Shown: positions 1 through 11,038 of the stretch, piece after piece
Layout of the letters: each line of letters starts with the position of its first letter
Position numbering within the stretch: the first letter of the stretch is position 1
NCBI GenBank assembly: GCA_963082975.1
Contig: OY720350.1
Coordinates: 23,283,875 to 23,347,874, forward strand
From: Labia minor
Lineage: Eukaryota; Arthropoda; Insecta; Dermaptera; Spongiphoridae
Direction: 5' to 3'
Length of the DNA stretch: 64,000 nucleotides
Notes under the pieces: model-generated
Database searches by the model: none
Seen by the model: only the letters and a program-made list of their open reading frames with translations
Told to the model about the DNA's origin: nothing
Program-made: the position numbers and the translations under genes

Positions 1-983
1 AATCTGCTAATAAATTAATTTCTTTTTTGTTGTTCTTAATTATAATTATCCCATTAGATTTTTCTTCTTCATAATTTATATATATATATAAATTTTAAAA
101 TATAATTAACACATGTTATTTTTTCTTTTCTCTGTTTCTCTCTCTCCCTCTCTTTCTTGTTCATCATTTAAGTTACTTATATTATTTTAATTTTAACTCT
201 CACATTATTCCTTCATTAAGAAGATTGATTAAATTTAAATTAGCTTCCTCAACATCATAAATGAAATAAGTGTTTCGAGAGTTGATATAATAAATATTTA
301 CTATGATCTTTTATCAAATAGTTAAGTAGAGAAGATTAATTAATAATAATGAACAAATATTTTTTGTTTTAATTATTTTCATTAACAAGTAACATTATTT
401 CTTCTAATATAATCAACCATTTTGGATTTGATTGATAATGTGTAAATTTAATAAAATTCTTTTAAATTTTGTTACAAGTATATTACAGTGAGAAAAATAA
501 TAAAAAATTAATTTCTTAGCTCATAATCAATCAATTTTATTGCATATTAAAAAAAAAATTGTCAATTTATGTCTTTAATAAAATTTTTATTATTACAAAA
601 ATTTGACTTGATTTTTCATACAAATAAATAAAACTAAATGCGCCCAACGTTTTTCGTCCATAAACTTAGTCAGGCTTATAGAAATATTATTTTATTATTT
701 TTAGTCAATGAGAAAAACGTTATTTTATAAAATATTTTTATATTTATATTTTTTTAAATAAATGACTCAATGATCAAAAAATTCTCCCTTTAACTCGTCT
801 TAAAATATTTTAATTTAATTTATTTAAATTTATTAATAATTTTTTCTTAAATATGTAAGTATAAAGTTAAGAACATCATGAAGAGGATATATATCGAAAA
901 TCTTTTATTCTCAAATATTGCCCACTCCCTCCGCTCCCACTTCTTATCTCATCAAATTAAAAATTTAAATAATTTATTATGAT
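1..983. other. A+T-rich intergenic sequence, nothing recognised
   Basis: Low-complexity A+T-rich DNA with a short TA microsatellite near 80-92 and a CT-rich tract near 130-160. I see no coding signal and no repeat end here. Confidence 0.6.
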
Positions 984-1337
984 AATTAGAGCAGTGGTTC
1001 TTAAACTGTGGTCCGCGGACCCCTGGGGGTCCGCGAAGCCTTTACTGGGGGTCCGCGGTCCTCGGAAAAAAATCATCGTAAAAATATATACATATATAAA
1101 TATTTAAAGTTCATTGTTTAACTATATCCTCCTAGAGAATTACGGCTATAATTTAATACTATTAATAATACTATTTTATTTTATTAAATTGATAATTATG
1201 TCAATTAATTTTTTGTGAATAAATAAACATATATAAAAAACTATATATAAAATTTGAATTTTCATCCATTCATTCATTTAAAATCATTTTTCGATTGTTC
1301 CTTTAAAATAACCCCTCTTAGGGGCTCGGAAGGGGAG

Positions 1338-1347
1338 GCATATAAGG
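1338..1347 (+). promoter_or_regulatory. Possible TATA box of the hAT transposase gene
   Basis: CATATAAGGG lies inside an island of higher G+C content (about 1310-1440) within the transposon leader, roughly 730 bp before the transposase ATG. A CT-rich possible initiator (TTTCTTTCACTTTG) follows at about the right distance. This is inference from motif and position only. Confidence 0.3.
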
Positions 1348-1458
1348 GAATTTTCTTTCACTTTGTTATTGGGGAAAACCAGGGGAGGGGACAGTCTTAC
1401 CCGGAAAAACCCAAATTGTCAGCGTCCACTCTGGGGTTTTAAACAGTTTTAAAGCAAA

Positions 1459-2041
1459 TGTTAATTATAAGTTCATTTCTCAACGAGTTGTATCTTTAAA
1501 TTATTTTTATTAATGTTAATTATAAGTTCATTTCTCAACGAGTTGTATCTTTAAATTATTTTTATTAATTTAATTAATTATAATTAAATTATAGCTAATA
1601 ATAGTTTATTATAGCTAATAATTTTTTTTAATTTTTAGTGTAATTTGCATGATCATTATTTTATAAAAACACTAAACACATTTTGCAATTTCCCAGAAAG
1701 GCTGTTTTTGAGAGTAAGTATAAGTTAGTTTTATGAATAAAAAATATTTATTTTAATAATATTTTAGAATCAAATTACGAAATTAATAATATTTTAGAAT
1801 CAAATTACGAAATTAATAATATTTTAGAATCAAATTACGAAATATATTTATTATATAAATTAATATTCATTTAAAATGATATTAAATCATTTATTTAAAA
1901 TGATTTAAAACATTTATTAAAATGATTTAAAACATTCATTTAAAATGATATTAAAACATTCATTTAAAATCATATTAAAACATAGCTAGTAAATAATAAT
2001 TCGTTATATTTATATTATATTTATATTATATTTATATTATT
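1459..2041. repeat. Tandem repeats in the hAT leader
   Basis: Three tandem arrays sit just ahead of the transposase: a 55-bp unit present twice (1460 and 1515), a 30-bp unit (AATAATATTTTAGAATCAAA...) present three times at about 1753-1842, and TTATATTTATA-type repeats at 2007-2041. Imperfect CATTTAAAATGATATT units lie between them. Subterminal repeats are common transposase-binding sites in hAT elements, but these are far from the end and their role is unknown. Confidence 0.7.
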
Positions 2042-2072
2042 GTAGTTCAATGTTAATAAATTACTCCATAAA

Positions 2073-3932
2073 ATGGATCGTTGGCTACAAACTGGTTCAA
2101 CACAGAAACGGAAAGAATCAGATGATGAGGCATCAACAGCAAACTCTACCAAGAAACGCAAAACTAGAAAATATTCGGATGATTATTTATCATTTGGATT
2201 TACTTATATTTGCAACAATGATGTGGAAAGACCAGTCTGCGTTCTATGTCAGGAAAGTTTATCCAATGAAAGTATGAAACCTGCTAATCTCAGACGTCAT
2301 TTACAAACAAAGCACAGCGAGCATGTTAGTAAGTCTATCGAATTTTTTAAAATGAAAAAAGAAGAACTTAATTCAAGTCAGAAATTGATGGTAAAGACGG
2401 GATCTGGTGGTATGAGTAAGAAAGCAGTAATGGCATCATATGAAGTAGCTCTACTTATTGCTAAAGCAGGAAAGCCGCATAATATAGCAGAGCAATTAAT
2501 TCTTCCTGCTACAAAAGTAATTACAAATATAATGTTAGGAACTAAAGCAGCAAACGATATAAATTTGATTTCATTATCAAATGATACGGTTAAGAATAGG
2601 ATTGAAGACATGTCATGTAATATAAAAGAAGAATTAATATCGAGAGTGCGCAAAAGTCACTATTACTCATTACAATTGGATGAAAGTACTGATGTCACTA
2701 ATAATGCCAATTTGTTAGCTTTCATTAGATATGAGTTTGAAAATCAAATACAAGAAGATGTATTGTTTTGTGATTCACTACCTTCACGAACGACAGCTAA
2801 TGACATATTTAACAGTTTGAATAATTTTATAACCGAAAATGAAATAGAGTGGCCAAAATGTGTTGGAATTTGCACTGATGGTGCTCGTGCAATGTCAGGT
2901 ACAAGAACTGGATTGATTGCTCTTATTAAAAATGTTGCGCCTCAGGTTGTTTGGAATCATTGCTGCATTCACAGAGAATCATTAGCAGCCAAAAATATGT
3001 CACCAGATTTGAAAAGAACATTAGACGAAGTAGTTAAAATTGTCAATTTCATTAAGGCTCGTCCACTTAATTCCAGAGTTTTTAAAATTTTTTGTGAGGA
3101 AATGGGTAGTCAACATACACATTTATTATTACATACAGATGTACGTTGGTTGTCCCGCGGGAAAGTACTCATTCGCCTTTTTGAGCTTCGAGATGAAATA
3201 CGATTGTTTTTAATAGATGCGCATTTTGAACTGACCGAATGTTTCAATGATTTTATCTGGTTAGCTAAGGTGGCTTACTTGACTGATATTTTTACAAAAT
3301 TGAACGAACTTAATTTGAGCCTGCAAGGTACTGTTGTAAATATATTTAAAGTTGAAGATAAAATAGAAGCAATGATTAAAAAAATCGACTTGTGGTCGAA
3401 ACGCATCCAGAACGGTGTATATGAGTCTTTTCCAACTCTCAATGATTTCATAGAAAGCTCCAGTGAAAAATTGCTTAATCAAACGCGTCAATTATTTGTT
3501 GAACATTTAATTACTTTGAAAAGCAACTTCAGGAAGTATTTTTCTACTCCTGATCCTTGCAATAACTGGATCAGAGATCCATTTAATATGGAAATTACAA
3601 ATGCTAAACATTTATCTGCACCTGAACAAGATATTCTCGTGGAATTATCATGTGATACAACTTATAAACTAAAATTTAACAAAACTGAATTGAGCAACTT
3701 TTGGTTACTTCTCAGGTCAGATTATCCTGCGCTTGCAAATAAAGCACTTCAACACTTGATTCCATTCTGCACAACATATTTATGCGAACAAGCTTTTTCG
3801 GTACTATTTTATATTAAGTCTAAATATAGAAACAAATTAAATGTAGAGCCGGATCTTAGATTAAAAGTTTCCAATATTAAGCCAGATATTGAGATTCTTG
3901 TTTCAAGAAAACAACTGCATACATCTCATTAA
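2073..3932 (+). CDS. hAT transposase with BED zinc finger (ZBED5/SCAND3-like)
   Basis: Cut-and-paste transposase of the surrounding hAT element, 619 residues in one open frame. Residues 1-45 are basic and include a likely nuclear localisation signal (KKRKTRK). A BED-type zinc finger uses C56, C59, H76 and H81. The RNase H-like core shows LDEST (D203), CTDGARAM (D269) and VRWLS (about 357-361). The C-terminal dimerisation block has CEQAFS (E572), giving a complete D-D-E catalytic set. The frame and most signature blocks match animal ZBED5/FAM200/SCAND3-type proteins, which are domesticated relatives of this group. Here the gene sits between intact inverted repeats and an 8-bp duplication, so it is a live-type transposase rather than a domesticated gene. 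The ATG at 2073 is chosen because it gives the family's usual N-terminus; a short overlapping frame at 2050 is not coding. Confidence 0.93.
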   Translation: MDRWLQTGSTQKRKESDDEASTANSTKKRKTRKYSDDYLSFGFTYICNNDVERPVCVLCQESLSNESMKPANLRRHLQTKHSEHVSKSIEFFKMKKEELNSSQKLMVKTGSGGMSKKAVMASYEVALLIAKAGKPHNIAEQLILPATKVITNIMLGTKAANDINLISLSNDTVKNRIEDMSCNIKEELISRVRKSHYYSLQLDESTDVTNNANLLAFIRYEFENQIQEDVLFCDSLPSRTTANDIFNSLNNFITENEIEWPKCVGICTDGARAMSGTRTGLIALIKNVAPQVVWNHCCIHRESLAAKNMSPDLKRTLDEVVKIVNFIKARPLNSRVFKIFCEEMGSQHTHLLLHTDVRWLSRGKVLIRLFELRDEIRLFLIDAHFELTECFNDFIWLAKVAYLTDIFTKLNELNLSLQGTVVNIFKVEDKIEAMIKKIDLWSKRIQNGVYESFPTLNDFIESSSEKLLNQTRQLFVEHLITLKSNFRKYFSTPDPCNNWIRDPFNMEITNAKHLSAPEQDILVELSCDTTYKLKFNKTELSNFWLLLRSDYPALANKALQHLIPFCTTYLCEQAFSVLFYIKSKYRNKLNVEPDLRLKVSNIKPDIEILVSRKQLHTSH

Positions 3933-4326
3933 ATATGTAAGTTATATTTAATGAGATAGATGCAGTTATTTTTTAAAATATTTCTTATTTAATATTTTCT
4001 GAAAAAAATTATAAAATATTTATATGAATTTAATGTAAGTACCCATTATAATTTGTGAGATTTGTTGCTATGACAATGTTTGTATTTTCTTTCTTCAATA
4101 TTATAATTTCTAATAAAATGTGTTCTACAATATGCAAAAAAATCGTTATTCACCAATCACTGTTAGAAATATTCATCATATATCCTTGTCCTTATGAGAT
4201 CGTAAGCCAGAAATTAATTAATAAAATGACGTAAAGTACCTAAAGTTGTGATGGGGGTCCGTCAAAAAAAATTTTTTCAAGTGGGGGTCCGTGGAGTACA
4301 TAAGTTTAAGAACCTATGAATTAGAG

Positions 4327-4668
4327 TATAACAAAATCAAATGTTTTCTATGTCATTACTTAATTGATTGAGTTATTATTATTATTATTATTATTTTTTT
4401 ATCTTTTGCTTTTGTATTTTCTGATGTATGCATCAATATTTTGTTCGGATTAATCATTTTTCTTCTTATAATTCATTGAATTTTTATTTAATCCCTCAAT
4501 TATACACCAAGTAGTGTTATAATCAATATTATAAATTCAGAAAATAAAAACACTTGAAAGTTCCAATTATAAGAAATTTAATTTTATTTTCTTAATGAAA
4601 ATTTAGCTACCTTGGCATTTGATGAAAGAGTTTAAATTAAAATAATGATCCTTCGTTATAATGAATAA
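4327..4668. other. A+T-rich spacer between two hAT elements
   Basis: Contains an ATT microsatellite at about 4374-4396. No gene or transposon end is recognised. Confidence 0.5.
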
Positions 4669-5175
4669 ATTCAAATTAGAGATGCAACGAATATTCGGCC
4701 GAAGCCGAATATTCGGCCTATTCGGCCTGTCTGCCGAATATTCGGATTCGGCCGAATATCAAATCAACTATTCGGCCTTAGGCCGAATAGTACCATTACA
4801 AACGTATTTATAGTTACAGGTACGTAGAAATGTATTTATTGTTAGTTAACTTGTTTTTCTTTTATGCCCTAAATGGGTTTTATCAACCATTTTCTATAAA
4901 AGAACTTATTCCTATAGATAAAAGTTGTAAATTATGAATCCTATTACAGCATTTATCTATATGAATAAGTGCTAAAATATCTGTAATAAGCTAGCCTAAT
5001 ACTTAAAATTAATCCAATTCAAAACTGGTCTTCGAGCAAATTCTAATTTTTCTAAGCAAAATAGGAAGGTTAATACTTATGCCTTGTTATAATAAAAAAG
5101 AAAGCTTGCAATGATTTTTTAATTATATTTAATTCAATAGAATAAATAACTAAGATGTCAGTTTTCACATAAATA

Positions 5176-6087
5176 TTAGGTTGGTGCATATGAAATGTCG
5201 TATTCTTAAGTGATTGTATAAAACTGTATATCTTTCTTCAAAAGCTGTTTATTCAATCAAAGTATGCTCCATTCGCTTCAATACACTTCTCCCAACGAGA
5301 TTTTAAAGCGTAGATGCCTGTCTTAAAAAAATTTTGGTCTTTAGAATTAATAAACTCTGATATCGAGTTTTTTAGACTGTCTTCATTTTCATGGTGTTTG
5401 CCTCTTAAAAACAGCACTAAATGCTTGAAAAAATGAAAATCGGTCGGCGAGAGATCCGATCCGATCAAAAAATGGCTCTCGGCGAAATCGGGTTAGCAAT
5501 GATGAGCATACGTTTAACCGATCCAGCTTATTTCGCTCTGTCAGTGCGTGCGGCACCCACTTGTCCATCTTCTTAACCTTGCCAATCTCAGAAAGGTGTC
5601 TCAATATCGTTGTATGGTCAACTTTCATCCTGATAGCAAGTTCCCTCGTGGATACGGCTGGATCCGCTTCCACTAGAGCCTTCAGGTCATCATTCTTCAC
5701 AGACGTTTTGGGTCTTCCGCGCAGCTCATTTTGCAGTGAAAAATCGCCAGTCCGAAATTTTTCGAACCAACGCTGCACTTTCCGATTGTTAACCGTATTC
5801 TCCCCAAACGCTTGGTTTATGTTGCGTGCAGCTTTTGCAGCACTATTACCAAGTTTGTACTCATATAAGAAAATGACGCGAATGTCGGCAGAATTCATAT
5901 CGGTAATAAACTCAAAAGAAATAAAAAAGGGAAGACCTTCGAGAAAACCTATTTTGTTGAAATGAGTCTCTGGCAATGGACAATACGAGTATGAATGAGG
6001 TTATGCCAAATACAAAAGTATAACGAACACAGGGAGGCAAACGTCCGCATGTAAAGAGAATACGACATTTCATATGCACCAACCTGA
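5176..6087 (-). mobile_element. Mariner element, internally deleted, nested in the hAT
   Basis: The near-perfect inverted repeats read AGGTTGGTGCATATGAAATG from both ends, and TA dinucleotides flank at 5174-5175 and 6088-6089. The 912-bp length is below the usual 1.3 kb. The transposase on the minus strand is cut by an internal deletion. The ends and the N-terminal sequence place it in the irritans/cecropia-like part of mariner. It inserted after the surrounding hAT, so it is the younger of the two. Confidence 0.92.
5253..5925 (-). pseudogene. Mariner transposase with central deletion
   Basis: The minus-strand frame starting near 5910 (MNSADIRVIFLYEYKLG...) carries the paired helix-turn-helix DNA-binding region, with GRPKTS and KKMDKWVPHAL motifs, and ends near the start of the catalytic domain. 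A second frame (5253-5468) supplies the C-terminus with a DLSPTDFHFF motif (third catalytic aspartate) and the usual ...GAYFD end. The segment carrying the first two catalytic aspartates is missing at about 5470-5490, where the frame also shifts. It could bind its own ends but should not catalyse transposition. Confidence 0.88.
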
Positions 6088-7106
6088 TATATAACTCTCA
6101 AATATTTCAACCAAGTATTTCATTTCAAATAAATATTACAACCAATTATTATAGAAATTAAAAACAATTAAATGAAGGATACTGTTTATTACAAATTAAT
6201 TATTAATTAATTATTATATATATGTATATGTAATATATCAAAATTAAGCACCTAAGATTTACTCAAAATTATCCCTTTTCCCCATTCAATTTTCTTTAAT
6301 TTCCCAGTCATAAAATATAAGAAGTTTTAAGTGTATGCAGATTTTTATTTCATTTACATGTGTATATCATAAAATGTATCAGCTTAAACATTATACTGAG
6401 TACATCTTTAAGATAGCATCTTAAAGATTCTACTGAAATGAAGCAATTCCACAATTAATTTATTAGGTTTGATTTATTTTGAATTATTTCTATCTTAATT
6501 TACTTCAGAAGTTCCATGAAATAATTATTCTAATGAAACAGAACACTGTTTAAAAAGTTTATTTACAAAACTTTGATCATGAGGATATATTGCTATGAAA
6601 AATACTTCTTTTTTGATCAATTTTTAGGCCGAATATAGCCGAATACTTTTTTGGAGTAAAATAATGCTTTTCAAAAATAAAAATTTGCATATTTTTTTAG
6701 AAAATGATACTTTTAATTGTGAAATGTACTATAATTGTACATATAGTATATACAGTATTTTGTTTCTAGGCAAAAATGAGTTCACTATTCGGCGGCCGAA
6801 TAGCCGAATATTCGGCCTTCATTTTGGCCGAATATTCGGTATTCGGTATTCGGCCAAATGACTATTCGTTGCATCTCTAATTCAAATTATTAATTAACCT
6901 TTTATTTTTGTTAATTTTTTTCTTTATCAACCTGGAGAAAGACTACTTTACAGTTAATTTTATCAAAAATTAATTTCGAAAATTAATTATAATATAGGGT
7001 CCGCCATGTAACATTTTTTTTTAAATGCAATAAAACAAAAACGGTTGGATGAATTTTCAAATTTATTTTTTATTTTATTTATTTATTATTTATTTTTTCA
7101 TTTTCC

Positions 7107-7199
7107 GATTATTACGCCATTGAAGGAGACGCCGATTTTGGCCAAAAAATCATCTTTTCGGATGAGGCGCACTTCCCTATTGGCGGATACGTCAATATA
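7107..7199 (+). pseudogene. Fragment of a mariner-type transposase
   Basis: Thirty-one open codons contain IIFSDEAHFPIGGYVN, the conserved block around the first or second catalytic aspartate in Tc1/mariner transposases (FSDEAHF...GYVN). No ends are seen. It is an isolated relic of a family different from the complete elements nearby. Confidence 0.75.
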
Positions 7200-7351
7200 G
7201 TCTACATTTTGGATGTTTTATAGTATTTTTAAGCTGCTTTTTTCTTCAAATTTAATAACAAATAATATAATACTATTATACAAAAGAATTCGTTTTGAAA
7301 CAAAACCAGAAATAATTCTTAGGAAAAATTGTAATATCATAATATGATATA

Positions 7352-8229
7352 CACCCTCCATTCCAAAAGAAACTGAACTTTTTAAAAGAACAAAAAACCA
7401 ATTTACATTTTGGAACAAATCATTTTTATTAATAAATGTATTCCCCTTCTGCATACACAAATTTGCACGCTTTAACAAGTTGTCAAACGACTTTTCCATA
7501 TCCTTTATTGGAATGGTCTTTAGGACGTCGGCCGTCGCCTTCTCAATGGCGCTTCAATCGATCCTTTCATCGCCAAATGCAGTTTAGGGAACAGATAGAA
7601 GTCACACGGAGCCAGATCTGGTGAACAGGGCGAATAATGCAAAGGAATAACGTGATTTTTAACCAAAAATTCAGTTACAAGTCGCAAACGATGTGATGGT
7701 GCATTATCGTGCAAAAGAGTCCAACTGCCGATTTCTCGATATTCTGGCCGAATACGACGAATTCTTGCCAGCAAACGCTTCATCAAGTAAAACTCTCCAG
7801 TGACTGCCTGGTGGAACAAATTCTTTGTGGATAATTCCTTTTGAATCGTAAAAATCCGGTTCTGGGACGGCCTGATCTTTCGTCATCATTCAGCGACTAT
7901 CTACCCGATTTGAACTACTCGTAAACTTGCGTACGGGATAGACAATCATCACCATATGCATTTTGTAGCATTTGGTGCTTTTCAGTAAAGGTTTTACCAA
8001 GTTTAACATAAAAATCAATTGCAGCTCTTTGTTTGAAACTCATTTTCCGACCGATGTACAAAACACACTGACATTTGAAACGCAATAACTTTTGTTGTAT
8101 GCCTCCAAATGTCATGAAATTTATACCAGTCAACGAGGGACTAAGCCATCTACGGGTAAAATATTACAACAGATGGCATTAGTGGTACTATTTTTTTTTA
8201 AATTTCGGTTTCATTTGGAATGGAGGGTG
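7352..8229 (-). mobile_element. Mariner element, internally deleted, second family
   Basis: The inverted ends begin CACCCTCCATTCCAAA with TA at both sides (7350-7351 and 8230-8231). Length is 878 bp. Transposase pieces lie on the minus strand in more than one frame. The ends differ from the mariner at 5176-6087, so this is a separate family. Confidence 0.9.
7420..8042 (-). pseudogene. Mariner transposase, deleted and frameshifted
   Basis: On the minus strand the N-terminus (MSFKQRAAIDFYVKLGKT, then YGDDCLSRTQVYE) is followed by a break. A later frame then has DFYDSKGIIHKEFVPPG, the HDNAPSH block (7520-7819 frame) and SPDLAPCDFYLFPKL, i.e. the second and third catalytic aspartates of a DD34D enzyme. 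A further piece near 7437-7499 (KSFDNLLKRANLCMQKG) is the C-terminus. The first-aspartate region is deleted and several frame changes occur, so the gene is dead. Confidence 0.85.
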
Positions 8230-8320
8230 TAATGTCACAACAGGGTCAAATATAAATTTTTTTTTGAACCCCCCTCCAGTCAACAATAATTACAAAATAA
8301 AATTCATAAATCTACCCTTT

Positions 8321-8434
8321 TTTACTATCTCGCCAGAGATAGTATTGCGATCACGAAAATTTTCGATGTTGAGATTTTGATGTTTTTATACGTTTTGAAG
8401 GTTCCTGAATCATTTTCACTAAGGTTGAGAAAAA

Positions 8435-8475
<41 letters not shown>

Positions 8476-8935
8476 CGGCAAGATTACGCAAAAACGGTTT
8501 GAGCTAGAATGATGAAATTTGGTACATGGACATTATTCAAAATTCATAGTTTTCTATCAACTTTTGAGAAATGTAGCTCAACCGGAAGAGGGTCATTACC
8601 TACAACGTTTTGATTTTTTTTCCTCTAAAATGACCGTAAAAATAAAGATATATGTTTGATAATTTTTCACATGATTAATAATTGTATAAAACTGCTATAT
8701 ATAGAATTTCAGCTTGATTGATTCGCTGAAATTACCAGAATTAATTTTTTAACACTGCAAATCTCACGCGCCAACACGTGACGTGGTGCCATCAACAAAA
8801 AGCCAAACATGCGCTGGTTTAATATTTATTATTTATTATTTATAATTTATAATTAATTAAATTTAATTTAAATATAATATATTATGTTATTTAATCCAAT
8901 TCAAATTGCGAGATAGTCGAGTGGAGACACTCCAG
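8321..8935 (-). repeat. HINE-like repeat, full-length copy
   Basis: Full copy of the window's commonest repeat. Read on the minus strand it begins CTGGAGTGTCTCCACTCGAC, then ACTATCTCGC, an A+T block, a TGGCACCACGTCACGTG-like block, a (TG/CA)n microsatellite (here near 8443-8470), a CGAAAATTTTCG palindrome, and a terminal hairpin ACTATCTC-n4-GAGATAGT followed by A's. Subterminal inverted repeats, a 3' hairpin and an internal microsatellite are the structure described for Helentron-derived HINE/DINE elements. That class assignment is inference. Confidence 0.8.
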
Positions 8936-9532
8936 CTAATTTATTTTTATTTTTTCCATTGAATTTTTTTTATTTTTAATGTTTCTTTACTTTTCTATTT
9001 TATATCATTTTATAATATTGAATTTATTTCATTTATAGTATTAGAAATAGGATTGTTTTTATGCATTACATATTCAATATTTGTTATTTAATTTTAAAAT
9101 ATATTTTTTTTTCTTGAATTAGGTTAACATTATGATATAATAATTGATAATTTCAAAAGAAATAAATAAAAGTTAAAAGAATAATATAAAAATGAAAATT
9201 TGTGAATTTTTATTTATTTGAATGAATGCAATTGTATTTATATTCGGGTGGACAATATATTATGAGAGTAATAAGAGTAATTAATATATAATAAAACAAT
9301 CTGGATATGGCAATGTGTCTGAAATCAATTTATTCTCATTAAACAATTAATTAAATTTACTGAAAGCATTCGATTTCATACATTCAGTATTTATTAACTT
9401 GACCTGTTTTATTAAAAGATTCGAGAACGTCAATGAAATCATTTCTGATGTAATCTCACTTGTCCTAATTATCATATGTTCACAGATTTTTTTCCACTCT
9501 TTTTTTTTTATTTTTTGTTTTTGTGCTTTTAG
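8936..9532. other. A+T-rich spacer, nothing recognised
   Basis: No repeat ends or coding signal before the pyrimidine-rich tract at about 9485-9530 that precedes the exon-like island. Confidence 0.5.
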
Positions 9533-9731
9533 GTACTTGCATTTTCCGTTTGTAACTCGTGCACATCCACACTGGCACATATACATTAGAGCGGAAGTCC
9601 GCTCTAGAGGATATCGAAAAAAAATCCGTCGTCAAGCTGTTGAAGAAGAAGAACAATTGATTGCCGGCGCTTGCGACATTTGGTACCTATCTTGGCCTTT
9701 GCGAAACGGAGCTGGTTTGCTTGTGTGTTAA
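9533..9731 (+). CDS. Possible 3'-terminal coding exon, unidentified
   Basis: An island of ordinary base composition in A+T-rich DNA. It follows a long T-rich tract ending in CTTTTAG (possible acceptor at 9531-9532) and stays open to a TAA at 9729-9731. The peptide runs YLHFPFVTRAHPHWHIYIRA and later RSRGYRKKIRRQAVEEEE. I do not recognise the family. A 9-bp-arm palindrome (TAGAGCGGA/TCCGCTCTA, 9587-9606) lies within it. No upstream exon is visible, so it may be part of a gene with large introns, a 5' untranslated exon, or chance. The call rests on base composition and splice-site context only. Confidence 0.28.
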
Positions 9732-10059
9732 TGTGGGAAGATCAGGTTCCCACCCTTTCACTGAGAGCATTTCAATGGAGTCATCCCACTTCCTTCCTTC
9801 CTTCCTCCACACTAAAACTCTCTCTCTCTCTTCTTCTTCTTCTTCTTATTCTTAACAAGGAAACATACTATCTAATCAATATATATATATATTTTCATAA
9901 TGAAGTAGATGAAAAGATTTATTAAGTATTTAATTAAAAAAAAATAATAATTTAATTATACAATAATTATTAATAATAATTAAAAAAAAATATTATTATT
10001 ATTGATGTTGCCTGTTTAACAAATTTTTTATTGTGGTTTAAATATAATACTATGAAAAT
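9732..10059. other. Spacer with CT and CTT microsatellites
   Basis: TTCC repeats at about 9789-9806 and (CT)n/(TTC)n at about 9818-9850, then A+T-rich DNA with ATT repeats. No gene seen. Confidence 0.6.
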
Positions 10060-10241
10060 CTGGAGTGTCTCCACGTCACGTGCTGGCGCGTGATTTGCAG
10101 TATTAAAAAATTAATTCCGGTACTTTCAGCGATTCAATCAAACTGAAATTATATATTTAGTAGTTTTATACGATTATTAATCCTGTGAAAAACTGTCAAA
10201 CATATATCTTTATTTTTACGGTCAATTTAGAGAAAAATAAG
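10060..10241 (+). repeat. HINE-like repeat, internally deleted partial copy
   Basis: Starts CTGGAGTGTCTCCAC and jumps directly to the CGTCACGTGCTGGCGCGTGA block. It stops where the next copy begins. The A+T block and the 3' half are missing. Confidence 0.75.
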
Positions 10242-10365
10242 CTGGAGTGTCTCCACTCGACTATCTCACAATTTTGAATTGGATTAAATAACATATATTA
10301 TATTTAAATCAAATTTAATTAATTATAAATTATAAATTTTAAAATCAATAAATAACATTTTTCCT
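10242..10365 (+). repeat. HINE-like repeat, 5' fragment
   Basis: Begins CTGGAGTGTCTCCACTCGAC and covers only the A+T-rich 5' block before merging into unrelated sequence. It lies immediately after another partial copy and shortly before a full one, forming a three-segment cluster in one orientation. Confidence 0.75.
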
Positions 10366-10446
10366 ATTGATTTTTCCCCTTCAGAGATTGATACCCAAAG
10401 TTGACTGGGAACTACCATGAAAAGACTCAACTTATAACAAAATAAT

Positions 10447-11038
10447 CTGGAGTGTCTCCACTTGACTATTTCGCAATTTGAATAGGATTAAATATCATAA
10501 TAAATTATATTTAAATTAAATTTAATTAATTATAAATTATAAATTAAAATTAATAAATAATATTTATTAAATCAGCGCGTCTTTGGTTCTTTTTTAATGG
10601 CACGTACTGGCGCGTGAAGGCAGTCAATGTATTAAAAAATTCATTCCGGTACTTTCAGCGATTCAATCAAGCTGAAAATCTATATATAGCAGTTTTATAC
10701 AATTTTTAATCATGTGAAAAGCTATCAAACATATAACTTTATTTTTACGGTCAGTTTAAAATAAAAAAAATGAAAACGTGGTAGGTAATGACCCATTGCC
10801 GGATGAGCTACATTTCTCAAAAGTTGAAAGAAAACTATGAATTTTGAATAATGCCATTATAATTTCATTATTCTAGCTCAAACCGTTTTTTCGTAATCTT
10901 GTACACACAAACACACAGATATTTTTCTCAACCTTGGTGAAAATGATTCAGGGACCTTCAAAACGTATAAAAACATCAAAATCTCGACATCGAAAATTTT
11001 CGTGATCGCAATACTATCTCTAGCGAGATAGTAAAAAT
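10447..11038 (+). repeat. HINE-like repeat, full-length copy
   Basis: Complete plus-strand copy from CTGGAGTGTCTCCACTTGAC to the terminal hairpin (ACTATCTCTAGCGAGATAGT at about 11012-11032) and A-rich end. The CA microsatellite is short here. Confidence 0.82.

Larger units (their letters stand above)
992..4318 (+). mobile_element. hAT transposon, Buster/ZBED5-like, apparently complete
   Basis: The terminal inverted repeats begin CAGTGGTTCTTAAACT (992-1007) and, on the other strand, CATAGGTTCTTAAACT (4318 back to 4303). Both are followed inward by GGACCCC-type blocks. The element is flanked by an exact 8-bp target duplication AATTAGAG at 984-991 and 4319-4326, with TA at its centre. An 8-bp duplication is diagnostic of hAT, and a central TA is the preference reported for the Buster branch. 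A single 619-codon transposase ORF lies inside with no frameshift. About 1.1 kb of leader precedes the ORF and carries several short tandem repeats. Full ends, an exact duplication and an open frame suggest recent or ongoing activity. Confidence 0.92.
4677..6879. mobile_element. Non-autonomous hAT element interrupted by a mariner
   Basis: The inverted ends begin TAGAGATGCAACGAATA on both strands. An exact 8-bp target duplication ATTCAAAT lies at 4669-4676 and 6880-6887. Subterminal regions (4690-4790 and 6625-6855) are packed with GCCGAATATTCGGC palindromes, a hallmark of one hAT group with multiple TTCGGCC-type boxes. No hAT transposase frame is visible in the roughly 1.3 kb of element sequence left after removing the inserted mariner, so movement would depend on a transposase supplied elsewhere. 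Confidence 0.88.

Noticed and set aside
1254..1442. 62-codon plus-strand frame in the hAT leader
   Set aside because: No similarity or splice link to the transposase; better read as promoter or leader sequence.
5561..5965. 134-codon plus-strand frame
   Set aside because: Antisense shadow of the mariner transposase.
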